Shown here piece by piece: positions 15,698-23,207 of a stretch of DNA of 44,098 nucleotides. Below the pieces are notes generated by a model. That model was not told the DNA's origin, did no database searches, and saw only the letters and a program-made list of their open reading frames with translations. The DNA is taken from positions 1-44,098 of the forward strand of contig CAZECM010000023.1 of assembly GCA_964510785.1 (NCBI GenBank), read 5' to 3'. A program made the translations under genes and the position numbers. The DNA is from JAAYZM01 sp964510785. GTDB lineage: Bacteria; Actinomycetota; Actinomycetes; Actinomycetales; Cellulomonadaceae. Position 1 is the stretch's first letter. Each line of letters starts with the position of its first letter.

Positions 15698-16587
15698 TGA
15701 ACACCTTCAGCGCTGAACGCTCGGAGGCGATCGAGCGAGCCTTGGTGCGCCACGTCGCCGAGCATCCGCACCGGCGTCGGCGCACGGCCTGGTCGGTCGG
15801 ACTGCTCCTGTCGGGAGCGCTCGCCGGCGCGGGAGTCTCTGCGGGTGCCTTCGCGGCGACCGGCATGCTGCAGCCAGCCGAGACCGACTCGGCCGGCGCG
15901 TCGTCCGAAACGAGCCAGGCGTCTCTGCCGGAGGGCCAGCCGACGCCGGACCTGCCCGACGCCGTCGAGGCGCCCGCGGGAGTCACCCCGGGCTCGCCCG
16001 TCATCGCGCTCCTGGGCGAACCGGTCACGCGCTACGTCGATGCATCGATGGAGGTCTCGCTGGCCGAGCGTCCGAGTGACGCGACGCACGCGCGGGTCAC
16101 CGTGATCGCGGCGAGCCCAGGAAGCCTGCACTGGGGGACCGATCCCAGCGGCAACAACGCGAGCGCACGATGGACGGAGCAGGACCTCGACACCCCGGGG
16201 TCGGCGTGGACGTCCTACGACTCGCCGCTCGATGCCACGGTCGACATCCTCTACCTCGAGCCGGACGGATTCACGGGTACGGTCACGGTGCAGTACGTCA
16301 CCCATGTGCCGACGCTCTTCGGCGCCAACGAGCGTGGCCAGACCTACGGCGCTTCGGGCACCGGGACCGGCGAGCCGGACCTGGTCGCCGTCGTGGCGAC
16401 GAACGGCCGCGAGGGCTACGTCGACAGAGCCGAGCTCGACGAAGCCACCGGTGAGACCGCCGCCGCGGGGTTCACCAGCCCGGAGGACGCGCTGCGCTGG
16501 CAGGAAGAACGCGCGGGAAAGATCTTCATGATCCCCGTCTACGCGTCCGACGGCGTCACGAAGATCGGGGTGTTCGAGGTCGGATGA
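15697..16587 (+). CDS. Single-pass membrane protein coupled to the ECF sigma factor
   Basis: The 296-residue protein has a short cytoplasmic N-terminus (about 30 aa, MNTFSAERSEAIERALVRHV), one membrane helix (TAWSVGLLLSGALAGAGVSAGAFAA, split here at residues 31-56) and a large extracellular Ser/Thr-rich then beta-rich domain. That topology and the 4-nt overlap with the sigma gene fit an anti-sigma-like partner, but I see no zinc-binding HxxxCxxC motif and the N-terminus is short. An alternative is a secreted-side target of the sigma factor. Function unassigned. Confidence 0.65.
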   Translation: MNTFSAERSEAIERALVRHVAEHPHRRRRTAWSVGLLLSGALAGAGVSAGAFAATGMLQPAETDSAGASSETSQASLPEGQPTPDLPDAVEAPAGVTPGSPVIALLGEPVTRYVDASMEVSLAERPSDATHARVTVIAASPGSLHWGTDPSGNNASARWTEQDLDTPGSAWTSYDSPLDATVDILYLEPDGFTGTVTVQYVTHVPTLFGANERGQTYGASGTGTGEPDLVAVVATNGREGYVDRAELDEATGETAAAGFTSPEDALRWQEERAGKIFMIPVYASDGVTKIGVFEVG

Positions 16588-16606
16588 TGACCGGTGCCCG
16601 CCCGGC

Positions 16607-17050
16607 TCAGTCCGCTCGGACGGCGCCGTCGTCGGCCCCACCGTCGTCGGGCAGGAGCTCGTCGACGAGTGTCTCGATGCGGGTGCGGATCTCGTCGCGG
16701 ATCGGGCGGACGGCGTCGATGCCCTGACCGGCGGGATCGTCGAGCACCCAGTCCTCGTAGCGCTTGCCCGGGAAGTAGGGGCACGCGTCGCCGCAGCCCA
16801 TCGTGATGACGACGTCGGAGTCCTTGACCGCCTCGGTAGTGAGCACCTTGGGCTGCTCGGCGGTGATGTCGATGCCGAGCTCGGCCATCGCGGCGACGGC
16901 CGTCGGGTTGATCCGGTCCGCTGGCATCGAGCCGGCCGAGCGCACCTCGATGCGGTCGCCCGCGAGATGGCGCAGGAAACCGGCGGCCATCTGCGAGCGG
17001 CCGGCGTTGTGGACGCAGACGAACAAGACGGCGGGGGTGTGGGTGGTCAT
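16607..17050 (-). CDS. arsC: Arsenate reductase (low-molecular-weight phosphatase type)
   Basis: The 147-residue protein contains the P-loop FVCVHNAGRSQMAAGF, with Cys12 and Arg18, and the segments SAGSMPADRINP and TMGCGDACPYFPGKRYEDW. These are typical of thioredoxin- or mycothiol-coupled arsenate reductases that convert As(V) to As(III). It is the last gene of the ars operon and overlaps the preceding fusion gene by 4 nt. A second reductase domain lies in that fusion, so the operon has two. Confidence 0.93.
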   Translation of the reverse strand: MTTHTPAVLFVCVHNAGRSQMAAGFLRHLAGDRIEVRSAGSMPADRINPTAVAAMAELGIDITAEQPKVLTTEAVKDSDVVITMGCGDACPYFPGKRYEDWVLDDPAGQGIDAVRPIRDEIRTRIETLVDELLPDDGGADDGAVRAD

Positions 17051-18054
17051 GGGGTCTCCAGTTCATCGTCGCCGCCGAGGAGCTCGGCGAGCAGGGTCTT
17101 GACCCGATCGGCGATGTCGTCGCGGATGGCGGCGACGCCGTCAGGCGAGGCGAGGGCCGGGTCGCCGACGGGCCAGTCCTCGTAGCGGACGCCGGGAATC
17201 ACGGGGCAGACGTCGCCACAGCCCATCGTGACGACCACATCGGCCGCCCGCACGGCGTCGTCGGTCAGGGGCTTGGGGAACTGAGGGGCGCCGTCGTCGA
17301 TCTCGTCCAGCAGCGGGCGCACGTGGGGGTGGACGTCCGCAGCGGGGCTCGACCCGGCCGAGCGGGCGACGACGCGGCCACCGGCGATCTTGTTGACGAG
17401 CGCAGCAGCAAGCTGAGAGCGCCCGGCGTTCGCGACGCACACGAAGAGCACCTGCGGCGCGGAGGCCGCGCGGTCGCGCGTGAGGTCGGCGAGGCGCTGG
17501 CGTGCGAACCGCTCGGTCAGGGGGACGAGGTGGGTCGAGACACGCGCGGAGCGGGCGAGCGCGGCGTAGGACTCGCGCACGACCGTGAGCACGGACTCGT
17601 CGCTCACGCCGGGGTGCTCACCGGCGAGCTGCGCCGCGAGCGCGCCGAGGGCGTCATCGACGTCGTGCAGTCCGCCGTACTCGCCGCGCGGCGCCCTGGG
17701 GCCCACGGCCGCGGGTGCGAACGCCTCGAGGAGCGTCGTCACGGCCGGGCGCAGCTCGGGGACGATCCGGTACCAGACCCAGGTGCCACGCCGCTCGGAG
17801 GCGAGGACGCCGACCTCCTTGAGCACCTTGAGGTGGTGGGACACCGTGGGCTGGGACAGCTCGGTCAGCCCGGTCAGGTCGCACACGCACACCTCGCCGC
17901 CGGGTGCGACGGCGATCGCGGAGAGCATGCGTAGGCGCAGCGGATCGGCCAGGGCTCGGAGGGTCGCGGCAAGACTGCCCGCTGCGGGCTCGCCGATCGC
18001 GTGGCGCACCGTCGGCGTGCACTCGACTGCCTGGGGTGCGGTGGTTGCGCTCAT
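17047..18054 (-). CDS. ArsR-ArsC fusion: arsenic-sensing repressor joined to arsenate reductase
   Basis: This 335-residue protein joins two activities. Residues 25-110 are an ArsR winged helix with the sensor motif EVCVCDL (Cys56 and Cys58) and the recognition helix SQPTVSHHLKVLKE. Residues 130-195 form a helical linker domain (LGALAAQLAGEHPGVSDESV...). Residues 200-330 are an ArsC-type domain with P-loop VCVANAGRS (Cys206, Arg212) and TMGCGDVCPVIPGVRYEDW. All key residues are present in both halves. It overlaps acr3 by 4 nt (ATGA, 18051-18054). It likely represses the operon from the site near 19200 and reduces arsenate as well. Confidence 0.9.
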   Translation of the reverse strand: MSATTAPQAVECTPTVRHAIGEPAAGSLAATLRALADPLRLRMLSAIAVAPGGEVCVCDLTGLTELSQPTVSHHLKVLKEVGVLASERRGTWVWYRIVPELRPAVTTLLEAFAPAAVGPRAPRGEYGGLHDVDDALGALAAQLAGEHPGVSDESVLTVVRESYAALARSARVSTHLVPLTERFARQRLADLTRDRAASAPQVLFVCVANAGRSQLAAALVNKIAGGRVVARSAGSSPAADVHPHVRPLLDEIDDGAPQFPKPLTDDAVRAADVVVTMGCGDVCPVIPGVRYEDWPVGDPALASPDGVAAIRDDIADRVKTLLAELLGGDDELETP

Positions 18055-19151
18055 GACGGAGACCTTTCGGGAGCGAAGGGATCGGTGTGGAACCAGGTAC
18101 GAGCGGCCCACAACGAGACATAGACGAGCCCGACGAGCACGGGCACCTCGACGAGGGGCCCGACGACGCCGGCGAGCGCCTGGCCAGATGCAGCACCGAA
18201 CGCGCCGATTGCGACGGCGATGGCGAGCTCGAAGTTGTTGCCCGCGGCGGTGAACGCGAGCGTGGTCGAGCGCGCGTAGCCCAGGTCGAGCGCCTTGCCG
18301 GTGAACAGACCGATGAACCACATCACGGCGAAGTAGCCCAGGAGCGGAACCGCGATGCGTGCCACGTCCCACGGCCGCGCGGCGATCGCCTCGCCCTGGA
18401 GGGCGAAGAGCGCCACGATCGTGAAGAGCAGGCCGTACAACGCCCAGGGGCCGACGGCGGGCAGGAACCGCTCCTCGTACCAGGCCCGACCCTTACGGCG
18501 CTCGCCCACCCAGCGGGACGTGAACCCGGCGGCCAGCGGGACCCCGAGAAAGACGAGCACGTTCAGCGCGATCTGCCCGACGGACACTTCGACACCCTGG
18601 GAGTCCAGACCCAGCCATCCCGGCAGCACGGTGAGGTAGAACCAGGCCAGCGCGGCGAAGGCGACGACCTGGAAGGCGGAGTTGATCGCGACGAGGAGGG
18701 CCGCGGCTTCCCGGTCACCGCAGGCGAGGTCGTTCCAGATGACCACCATCGCGATGCAACGGGCGAGGCCCACGATGATGAGGCCCGTGCGGTACTCCGG
18801 CAGGTCAGGCAGGAACAGCCAGGCGAGGGCGAACATGAGCGCGGGACCGACGAGCCAGTTCAGCACGAGCGAGGAGACGAGCAGTCGCTTGTCCCCGGCG
18901 ACCGACGCGACCTTGTCGTAACGGACCTTGGCGAGCACCGGGTACATCATCACGAGCAGCCCGAGTGCGATCGGCAGGGAGATGCCGCCCACCTCGAGCG
19001 CGTCGAGGAGGTCCGCCACCTGGGGGACGAACCGGCCCAGTGCCAGACCAGCGGCCATCGCGAGCCCGATCCACGCGGGGAGCCATCGGTCGAGCCACGG
19101 CAGACGCGGTGAAGCGGATGGTGCACGCGTCCGGGGAACCGTCGCGGTCAC
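18051..19151 (-). CDS. acr3: ACR3-family arsenite efflux transporter
   Basis: The 366-residue protein has ten hydrophobic segments and the ACR3 hallmark GLARCIAMVVIWNDLACGD, with the conserved Cys132 that binds As(III). It exports arsenite using the proton gradient. It is first in the operon acr3 - arsR::arsC - arsC. The GTG start at 19151 is preceded by GGGAGGCTCCC, so the ribosome binding site and the start codon lie within one palindrome (19149-19165). Confidence 0.94.
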   Translation of the reverse strand: MTATVPRTRAPSASPRLPWLDRWLPAWIGLAMAAGLALGRFVPQVADLLDALEVGGISLPIALGLLVMMYPVLAKVRYDKVASVAGDKRLLVSSLVLNWLVGPALMFALAWLFLPDLPEYRTGLIIVGLARCIAMVVIWNDLACGDREAAALLVAINSAFQVVAFAALAWFYLTVLPGWLGLDSQGVEVSVGQIALNVLVFLGVPLAAGFTSRWVGERRKGRAWYEERFLPAVGPWALYGLLFTIVALFALQGEAIAARPWDVARIAVPLLGYFAVMWFIGLFTGKALDLGYARSTTLAFTAAGNNFELAIAVAIGAFGAASGQALAGVVGPLVEVPVLVGLVYVSLWAARTWFHTDPFAPERSPS

Positions 19152-19165
19152 GGGAGCCTCCCGTG
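19149..19165 (-). promoter_or_regulatory. Palindrome covering the acr3 ribosome binding site and start codon
   Basis: The 17-nt palindrome has 8-nt arms around one central base and includes both the GGGAGG Shine-Dalgarno sequence and the GTG start of acr3. In RNA it would form a short hairpin that could limit translation. It might equally be a protein-binding site. Confidence 0.5.
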
Positions 19166-19193
19166 GCGTGCTCGCTGTTTCGACATGTGTCTA

Positions 19194-19211
19194 TATTGAC
19201 GTTCTTCGATA
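19194..19211 (-). promoter_or_regulatory. ArsR operator candidate and ars promoter
   Basis: An imperfect palindrome TATCGAAGAACGTCAATA on the minus strand lies just after a TTGACC -35-like element (about 19216-19221) and covers the spacer and -10 zone of the presumed ars promoter. Its half-sites resemble ArsR boxes. The gap to acr3 is about 45 nt. Confidence 0.5.
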
Positions 19212-19273
19212 CAGTAGGTCAAGTCCGGGCTCGTTCGGTGTTGGTCCGCGGCTCCGGTATCCTCGTGCGGCCA

Positions 19274-19361
19274 GGAGGATTCGCCTAGTGGCCTATGGCG
19301 CACGCTTGGAAAGCGTGTTGGGTTAACGCCCTCGGGGGTTCGAATCCCCCATCCTCCGCCA
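19274..19361 (+). tRNA. tRNA-Ser (GGA anticodon), with encoded CCA
   Basis: The sequence folds as a class II tRNA: acceptor GGAGGAT/ATCCTCC, a D-arm CGCCTAGTGGCCTATGGCG, an anticodon arm with GCTTGGAAAGC (anticodon GGA), a long variable arm (TTGGGTTAACGCCCTC) and the T-arm GGGGGTTCGAATCCCCC. The CCA end is encoded (19359-19361). A TATCCT -10-like element lies at 19258-19263. Its 3' end is the integration site of the element that follows. Confidence 0.96.
19342..19360 (+). repeat. attL: 19-bp core in the 3' end of tRNA-Ser
   Basis: The core covers half of the T-arm and the 3' acceptor strand through the first two bases of CCA. It is identical to 28884-28902. The tRNA remains intact because the element restores its 3' end. 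Confidence 0.9.
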
Positions 19362-19366
19362 TGATC

Positions 19367-19396
19367 ACCCCGGGACCCGCAGGGTTCCGGGGTTTT
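19367..19396 (+). terminator. Terminator behind tRNA-Ser supplied by the element
   Basis: Arms 19367-19378 and 19382-19393 form a 12-bp stem with one G-U pair and a 3-nt loop, followed by TTTTCGTT. It lies inside the element 6 nt after the tRNA, so it would end the tRNA transcript and insulate the integrase. Confidence 0.8.
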
Positions 19397-19514
19397 CGTT
19401 GCAATCTCGCCGTTCTCGGCCACTCTTCTCAACAGCACTAGGTAGCACGGGTGTGCTCTAGTAGGCTTGAGACTAGGACCAAGATAGGTCGATTGTCTAG
19501 GACTGAGGGGCGAG

Positions 19515-20708
19515 ATGGTGAAGAAGTCGGGCGACCTGCCCCGCGGTATCGACAAGCGCACGTCGAAGAACCGCGCCGGCAAGACCGTCACCATGTACCG
19601 CGCCCGCGTCAGCTTCGAGGGTCAGCAGTACTCCATCGGCAACTTCTTCACGCTGGGCGACGCCAAGGCCGCGCTCGCGATCGCTCGATCCGAGATCGCG
19701 CTGCGCACCTTCGTGCCGCCGTCGGAGCGTAGGCGCCTACGCCAGTCCGAGAGCGCACTCTCCGCGCGCGATGCCCTCACCGTGCGCGAGTGGGCCGACA
19801 AGTGGCTCGAGGCGCTCGTCGGGGACGGACGCTCTCCCGGGACCATCACGAGCTACCGCTCCACGCTTCGGGTCCACATCCTCGGGCCGCTCGGAGAGCT
19901 CCGCCTGGTCGACGTCGAGCCCGACGACATCGACGACCTCCTCGCCAAGGTCCGAGCGACGAAGGGACCGTGGGCCAACGTTGCTCGCACGCTCAGGGCG
20001 ATGTTCCGCGCGGCCGCAGAGGACCGGGCAGTCAGCCTCAAGGTGTCGCCGGTCCTCGTCTCGATCCCGAAGGGCTCTCCGGCCGACGACACGCTCGACA
20101 GGTCTGCGATCGCCTCCCCCGAGGAGGTGCGGAGGATGGCCGAGGCGATGCCGGAGGAGCTGCGCATCGCGGTCCATCTCGCCGCATGGTGCGCGCTTCG
20201 CCTCGGTGAGGTTCTCGGTCTACAGCGTCACGACCTCGAGCACCTCGACGACCCGAAGCGGGCCACGCTCCACGTCCGGCGACAGTGGCTCACCAAGCTC
20301 TCCCCTCCCGGCTACGGCCCGCCCAAGCGTGGCTCGGCGCGGCCGCTCGCCATCCCCGCGCACCTGCTCCCGGCGCTTCGCGACCACCTCAAGGACTTCA
20401 CGCCAGACGACCCCGAGGCCCCGCTACTCCCCTCGTCAAAGAACCCGGCGCGACCCATCGGTCAGACCGCGTTCGACCGGGCGTGGCGGGCTGCTCGCGA
20501 GGCCGTTCGCCCAGGCTTCACGTTCCACAACCTTCGACACACCGGGCTGACGATCTACGCGCAACAGGGAGCGACCCTGACCGAGCTCAAGAAGCGCGGC
20601 GGGCACCGCAACACCGAGGCGGCGATGAAGTACCAGCACAGCTCGATCGAGCGGGACCGGGCACTCACGGAACGGCTCAGCGCGACAGTCGGGGAGGAGC
20701 CCTCATGA
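19515..20708 (+). CDS. int: Tyrosine-type site-specific integrase
   Basis: The 397-residue protein has an N-terminal arm-binding domain (MVKKSGDLPRGIDKRTSKNR, AGKTVTMYRARVSFEGQQY), a SAM-like core-binding domain (about 85-180, VREWADKWLEALVGDGRSPG) and a catalytic domain with Arg229 (ALRLGEVLG), His338 and Arg341 (HNLRH), His364 (GGHRN) and the nucleophile Tyr373 (AMKYQHSS). All catalytic residues are present. It would recombine the 19-bp att core in tRNA-Ser. The ATG follows GAGGGGCGAG. Its stop overlaps the next start by 4 nt. Confidence 0.96.
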   Translation: MVKKSGDLPRGIDKRTSKNRAGKTVTMYRARVSFEGQQYSIGNFFTLGDAKAALAIARSEIALRTFVPPSERRRLRQSESALSARDALTVREWADKWLEALVGDGRSPGTITSYRSTLRVHILGPLGELRLVDVEPDDIDDLLAKVRATKGPWANVARTLRAMFRAAAEDRAVSLKVSPVLVSIPKGSPADDTLDRSAIASPEEVRRMAEAMPEELRIAVHLAAWCALRLGEVLGLQRHDLEHLDDPKRATLHVRRQWLTKLSPPGYGPPKRGSARPLAIPAHLLPALRDHLKDFTPDDPEAPLLPSSKNPARPIGQTAFDRAWRAAREAVRPGFTFHNLRHTGLTIYAQQGATLTELKKRGGHRNTEAAMKYQHSSIERDRALTERLSATVGEEPS

Positions 20709-21157
20709 CTGAGCAGCGACCGAGGATCGTGCTTCGGTGCGACTCGCCGCACCACGGATCGAGAGGACGCGTCATTGCCGTGTTCGAGAAGCGCGGGCGG
20801 CGGTGGAGGGATGCGCCAGTTCGACGAGGCAGCAGCGCGATGCAAACCGAGGTGTACCGCGACAAGGACGGCAAGTACGTCGGCGCGCCCTCCGACGAAG
20901 GCTCGGGCGCGATCGCGCCAGCAGGGAGTCATGTCGAGCACGTCGTCGCTTGTGACGCGTGCGGCAGCTACGGGGTCGGAGCTACCGAGGTCCACCGCTC
21001 GTATCGCCACGGCAGCCAGTCGGTCTGGAGCAACAGGACGCTCTCGGGCGCCCTGGACGCCGCTCGACACGCGGGCAGAGGTGACCTCACGTTGGCTGAG
21101 CTTCGGGCTATCATTCAGGAGATGGCTGCGGTTCAGCCCGCGGAGAGGTCGCGATAG
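20705..21157 (+). CDS. Hypothetical protein with a CxxC pair, coupled to the integrase
   Basis: The 150-residue protein starts MTEQRPRIVLRCDSPHHGSR and has a central VACDACGSYG, so Cys pairs could bind zinc. A C-terminal helical part follows (LTLAELRAIIQEMAAV). I do not recognise a family. Its ATG overlaps the integrase stop (ATGA), so the two are translated together, which points to a function in recombination or control of the element. Confidence 0.7.
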   Translation: MTEQRPRIVLRCDSPHHGSRGRVIAVFEKRGRRWRDAPVRRGSSAMQTEVYRDKDGKYVGAPSDEGSGAIAPAGSHVEHVVACDACGSYGVGATEVHRSYRHGSQSVWSNRTLSGALDAARHAGRGDLTLAELRAIIQEMAAVQPAERSR

Positions 21158-21282
21158 ATCTCTAGCCCCCATGGGGTGACGCTCGGGAAGTAGACCGAGC
21201 CCAAGCCGGGGAGGGAGACCCCCGGCAGGTGACCTGCACCGCAGCCAGGCGACGAGCGCAAACCCGCGCGCGTCGTGATGCC

Positions 21283-21318
21283 CCTCCAAGGCAGCTTCCT
21301 TTGAAGCGTGCCTGGAGG
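21283..21318 (+). promoter_or_regulatory. Hairpin enclosing the ribosome binding site of the xis-like gene
   Basis: CCTCCA (21283-21288) pairs with TGGAGG (21313-21318), and inside it GGCA with TGCC and GCTTC with GAAGC, with two bulges. The GGAGG of the next gene's ribosome binding site is in the 3' arm, 6 nt before its ATG (21324). The structure could hold down synthesis of the excisionase-like protein. Confidence 0.5.
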
Positions 21319-21323
21319 CATCG

Positions 21324-21509
21324 ATGCAGGACCAACTCCTTACCCTCGAGCAAGTCGCAGAACGACTCAACTGCTCGACCTACACCGTCCGTCGCATGAT
21401 CTCGCGCGGGGAGCTCAAGGCGTCCCGCTTCGGGCGGCTGATCCGCGTCCATCCCGATGACGTCAGGCGCGCCGGGCGCCCCGTCACTCGCGTCGAGGTC
21501 GGCGCCTGA
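21324..21509 (+). CDS. xis: Excisionase / MerR-like helix-turn-helix protein
   Basis: The 61-residue protein MQDQLLTLEQVAERLNCSTY... continues TVRRMISRGELKASRFGRLI and RVHPDDVRRAG, a single winged helix of the excisionase (DNA-binding 17) type. It would bend att DNA and direct excision, or act as a regulator. It is preceded by GGAGG inside a hairpin. It overlaps the next start by one base (TGATG). Confidence 0.85.
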   Translation: MQDQLLTLEQVAERLNCSTYTVRRMISRGELKASRFGRLIRVHPDDVRRAGRPVTRVEVGA

Positions 21510-21856
21510 TGGCAAACGAAAAGCGCACCACGGGTGCGCTCTCCGAGGCTGACGGGCCTAGCGTCATCGTACGACTCACTCTCGACTTGCGCGACGTCGA
21601 GGTCTCTCACGGGTGGCCGACGTTCGCTGGCACCCGCGAGGCGCTCCGGCGGATTGACGAGGCTCTGACCGCTCCCGCTGGCGTCGAACTCGTCGTGCGC
21701 GTCGGGACGATCCGCCCCCATCTGAGCGTCACTGAGGCGACCTGGCGCGAGCTGCTCGAGCGGTTCGTCGTCGCGATCGAGGCAGATCGTCCTGCCGTCG
21801 CTCGAGAGTGGCACTCGTTCGCCAGCGCCGTGCTGGAGGGCGGTGCCGATGTCTAG
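21509..21856 (+). CDS. Hypothetical protein, 115 aa
   Basis: The product begins MANEKRTTGALSEADGPSVI and consists of a beta-rich first half (VIVRLTLDLRDVEVS) and helices (TWRELLERFVVAIEADRPAV). I recognise no family. It lies between the xis-like gene and the ATPase, overlapping both, so it belongs to the replication or control module. Confidence 0.65.
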   Translation: MANEKRTTGALSEADGPSVIVRLTLDLRDVEVSHGWPTFAGTREALRRIDEALTAPAGVELVVRVGTIRPHLSVTEATWRELLERFVVAIEADRPAVAREWHSFASAVLEGGADV

Positions 21857-23207
21857 CCCCTGGGACACCTCAGACCCCGCCGCTATTGCCAGTGCCGCCA
21901 CTCCCACCACAAGCGTGAGACGTAGCGGTGTAGCGGATGTAGCGGACTCGCGCGATCACGGGTGGGCGGTACTGCGAGACGTCGAGGCATTCCTCTCGCG
22001 CTTCGTGGTCTACCCGGGCGAGCATGAGCGCGTCGCTCACGTGCTGTGGATCGGGCACACCTGGTTCATGGACGCGTGGGAGTCGACGCCTCGGATCGCG
22101 TTCCTGAGCCCCGAACCGGGCTCTGGCAAGTCCCGTGCGCTCGAGGTGACCGAACCGCTCGTGCCGCGCCCCGTGCACGCGGTGAACGCGACTCCGGCCT
22201 ACCTGTTCCGCAAGGTGTCCGATCCCGAGGGCGCGCCGACGATCCTGTTCGACGAGATCGATACGATCTTCGGCCCCAAGGCCAAGGACAACGAGGAGCT
22301 CCGCGGGCTGCTCAACGCCGGGCACCGCAAGGGCGCCATGGCGGGCCGGTGCGTGATCCGCGGCAAGGAAGTGCTCACCGAGGAACTGCCCGCCTACGCG
22401 GCCGTGGCGCTTGCTGGCCTCGATGATCTGCCCGACACGATCATGACGCGCTCGGTCGTCGTAAGGATGCGCCGGAGAGCCCCGGGGGAGGTCGTTGAGC
22501 CGTGGCGGCTGCGCACGTGCGGTCCCGACGCTGACGCCCTGGGGGAGCGGCTCCGCGAGTGGTCGCGGTCTGTCTCGCGCCGCGTGGGCAGCTCGTGGCC
22601 CACGATGCCCGAGAGCGTCGAGGACCGCAACGCGGACGTGTGGGAGGCGCTCCTGGCTGTCGCTGACGCGGCAGGTGGCAAGTGGCCCGAACGTGCTCGA
22701 ACTGCTGCGGTCGCCATCGTCGGCAAGTCGCAGGACAGAGCACTGACGGTCGGCGTGCTGCTGCTCCGTGACCTGCGGGACGTCTTCACCGAGACGGGGC
22801 AGGACCGTCTCCCCACCGAGGAGATCCTCGACCGTCTCGTCGAGATGGACGAGTCGCCCTGGGGGGACATCCGGGGCAAGGCCCTCGACGCCCGCGGGCT
22901 GTCCCGAAGGCTGTCGAAGTACGGGATCGGGCCGAAGAACCTGCGTACGGCCTCGGGCGTGGTGAAGGGGTACGACGTCGGCGACCTTGGCGACGCATGG
23001 GCACGGTACCTACCGCCCCGCCCGTCAGCCGAGGAACCCGCTACAAGCGCTACACCGCTACAGATCGACCCCGCGCGTAGCGGTGTAGCGGATGTAGCGG
23101 AAGAAACCGATCACGCGCGGGCGTCGAACTGCCCCGAGTGTGCCGAACCGCTCGAAGGCCCCGGCTTCACCGAGCGATGCCGCCCAAGTCACCGGGCCGC
23201 AACGTGA
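21849..23207 (+). CDS. DUF3631-type replication ATPase/helicase
   Basis: The 452-residue protein has Walker A SPEPGSGKSRALE (Lys94), Walker B TILFDEID (Asp135, Glu136), a sensor region with DLPDTIMTRSVVVRMRRR, and a C-terminal winged-helix-like part (LPTEEILDRLVEMDESPWGD, ARGLSRRLSKYGI). This matches DUF3631, found at the C-terminus of primase-helicases of phages and islands; the primase part is absent. The last 30 residues include a CPEC pair. I chose ATG 21849 because GGAGGG precedes it. The coding sequence contains the iteron triplets near both ends (peptide RSGVADVA twice, ATSATP once). Confidence 0.85.
   Translation: MSSPWDTSDPAAIASAATPTTSVRRSGVADVADSRDHGWAVLRDVEAFLSRFVVYPGEHERVAHVLWIGHTWFMDAWESTPRIAFLSPEPGSGKSRALEVTEPLVPRPVHAVNATPAYLFRKVSDPEGAPTILFDEIDTIFGPKAKDNEELRGLLNAGHRKGAMAGRCVIRGKEVLTEELPAYAAVALAGLDDLPDTIMTRSVVVRMRRRAPGEVVEPWRLRTCGPDADALGERLREWSRSVSRRVGSSWPTMPESVEDRNADVWEALLAVADAAGGKWPERARTAAVAIVGKSQDRALTVGVLLLRDLRDVFTETGQDRLPTEEILDRLVEMDESPWGDIRGKALDARGLSRRLSKYGIGPKNLRTASGVVKGYDVGDLGDAWARYLPPRPSAEEPATSATPLQIDPARSGVADVAEETDHARASNCPECAEPLEGPGFTERCRPSHRAAT
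21922..21945 (+). repeat. Iteron triplet 1
   Basis: Three GTAGCGG heptamers start at 21922, 21930 and 21939, so the spacing is 8 then 9 nt. They lie inside the 5' part of the ATPase gene and encode RSGVADVAD. Identical in layout to triplets 2 and 3. Confidence 0.85.
23038..23061 (-). repeat. Iteron triplet 2 (inverted)
   Basis: On the minus strand, heptamers GTAGCGG, GTAGCGC and GTAGCGG occupy 23055-23061, 23047-23053 and 23038-23044, with the same 8 and 9 nt spacing. It lies 15 nt from triplet 3, in opposite orientation. Confidence 0.85.
23077..23100 (+). repeat. Iteron triplet 3
   Basis: GTAGCGG starts at 23077, 23085 and 23094. The 26 nt from 23075 to 23100 match those around triplet 1 almost exactly although they are 1.15 kb apart. 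With triplet 2 it makes a divergent six-site array near the 3' end of the ATPase gene. Confidence 0.85.

Noticed and set aside
21900..23110. CRISPR-like array from the GTAGCGG repeats
   Set aside because: The units are 7 nt with 1-2 nt gaps, in coding sequence and in two orientations; they are iterons or protein-driven repeats, not CRISPR.
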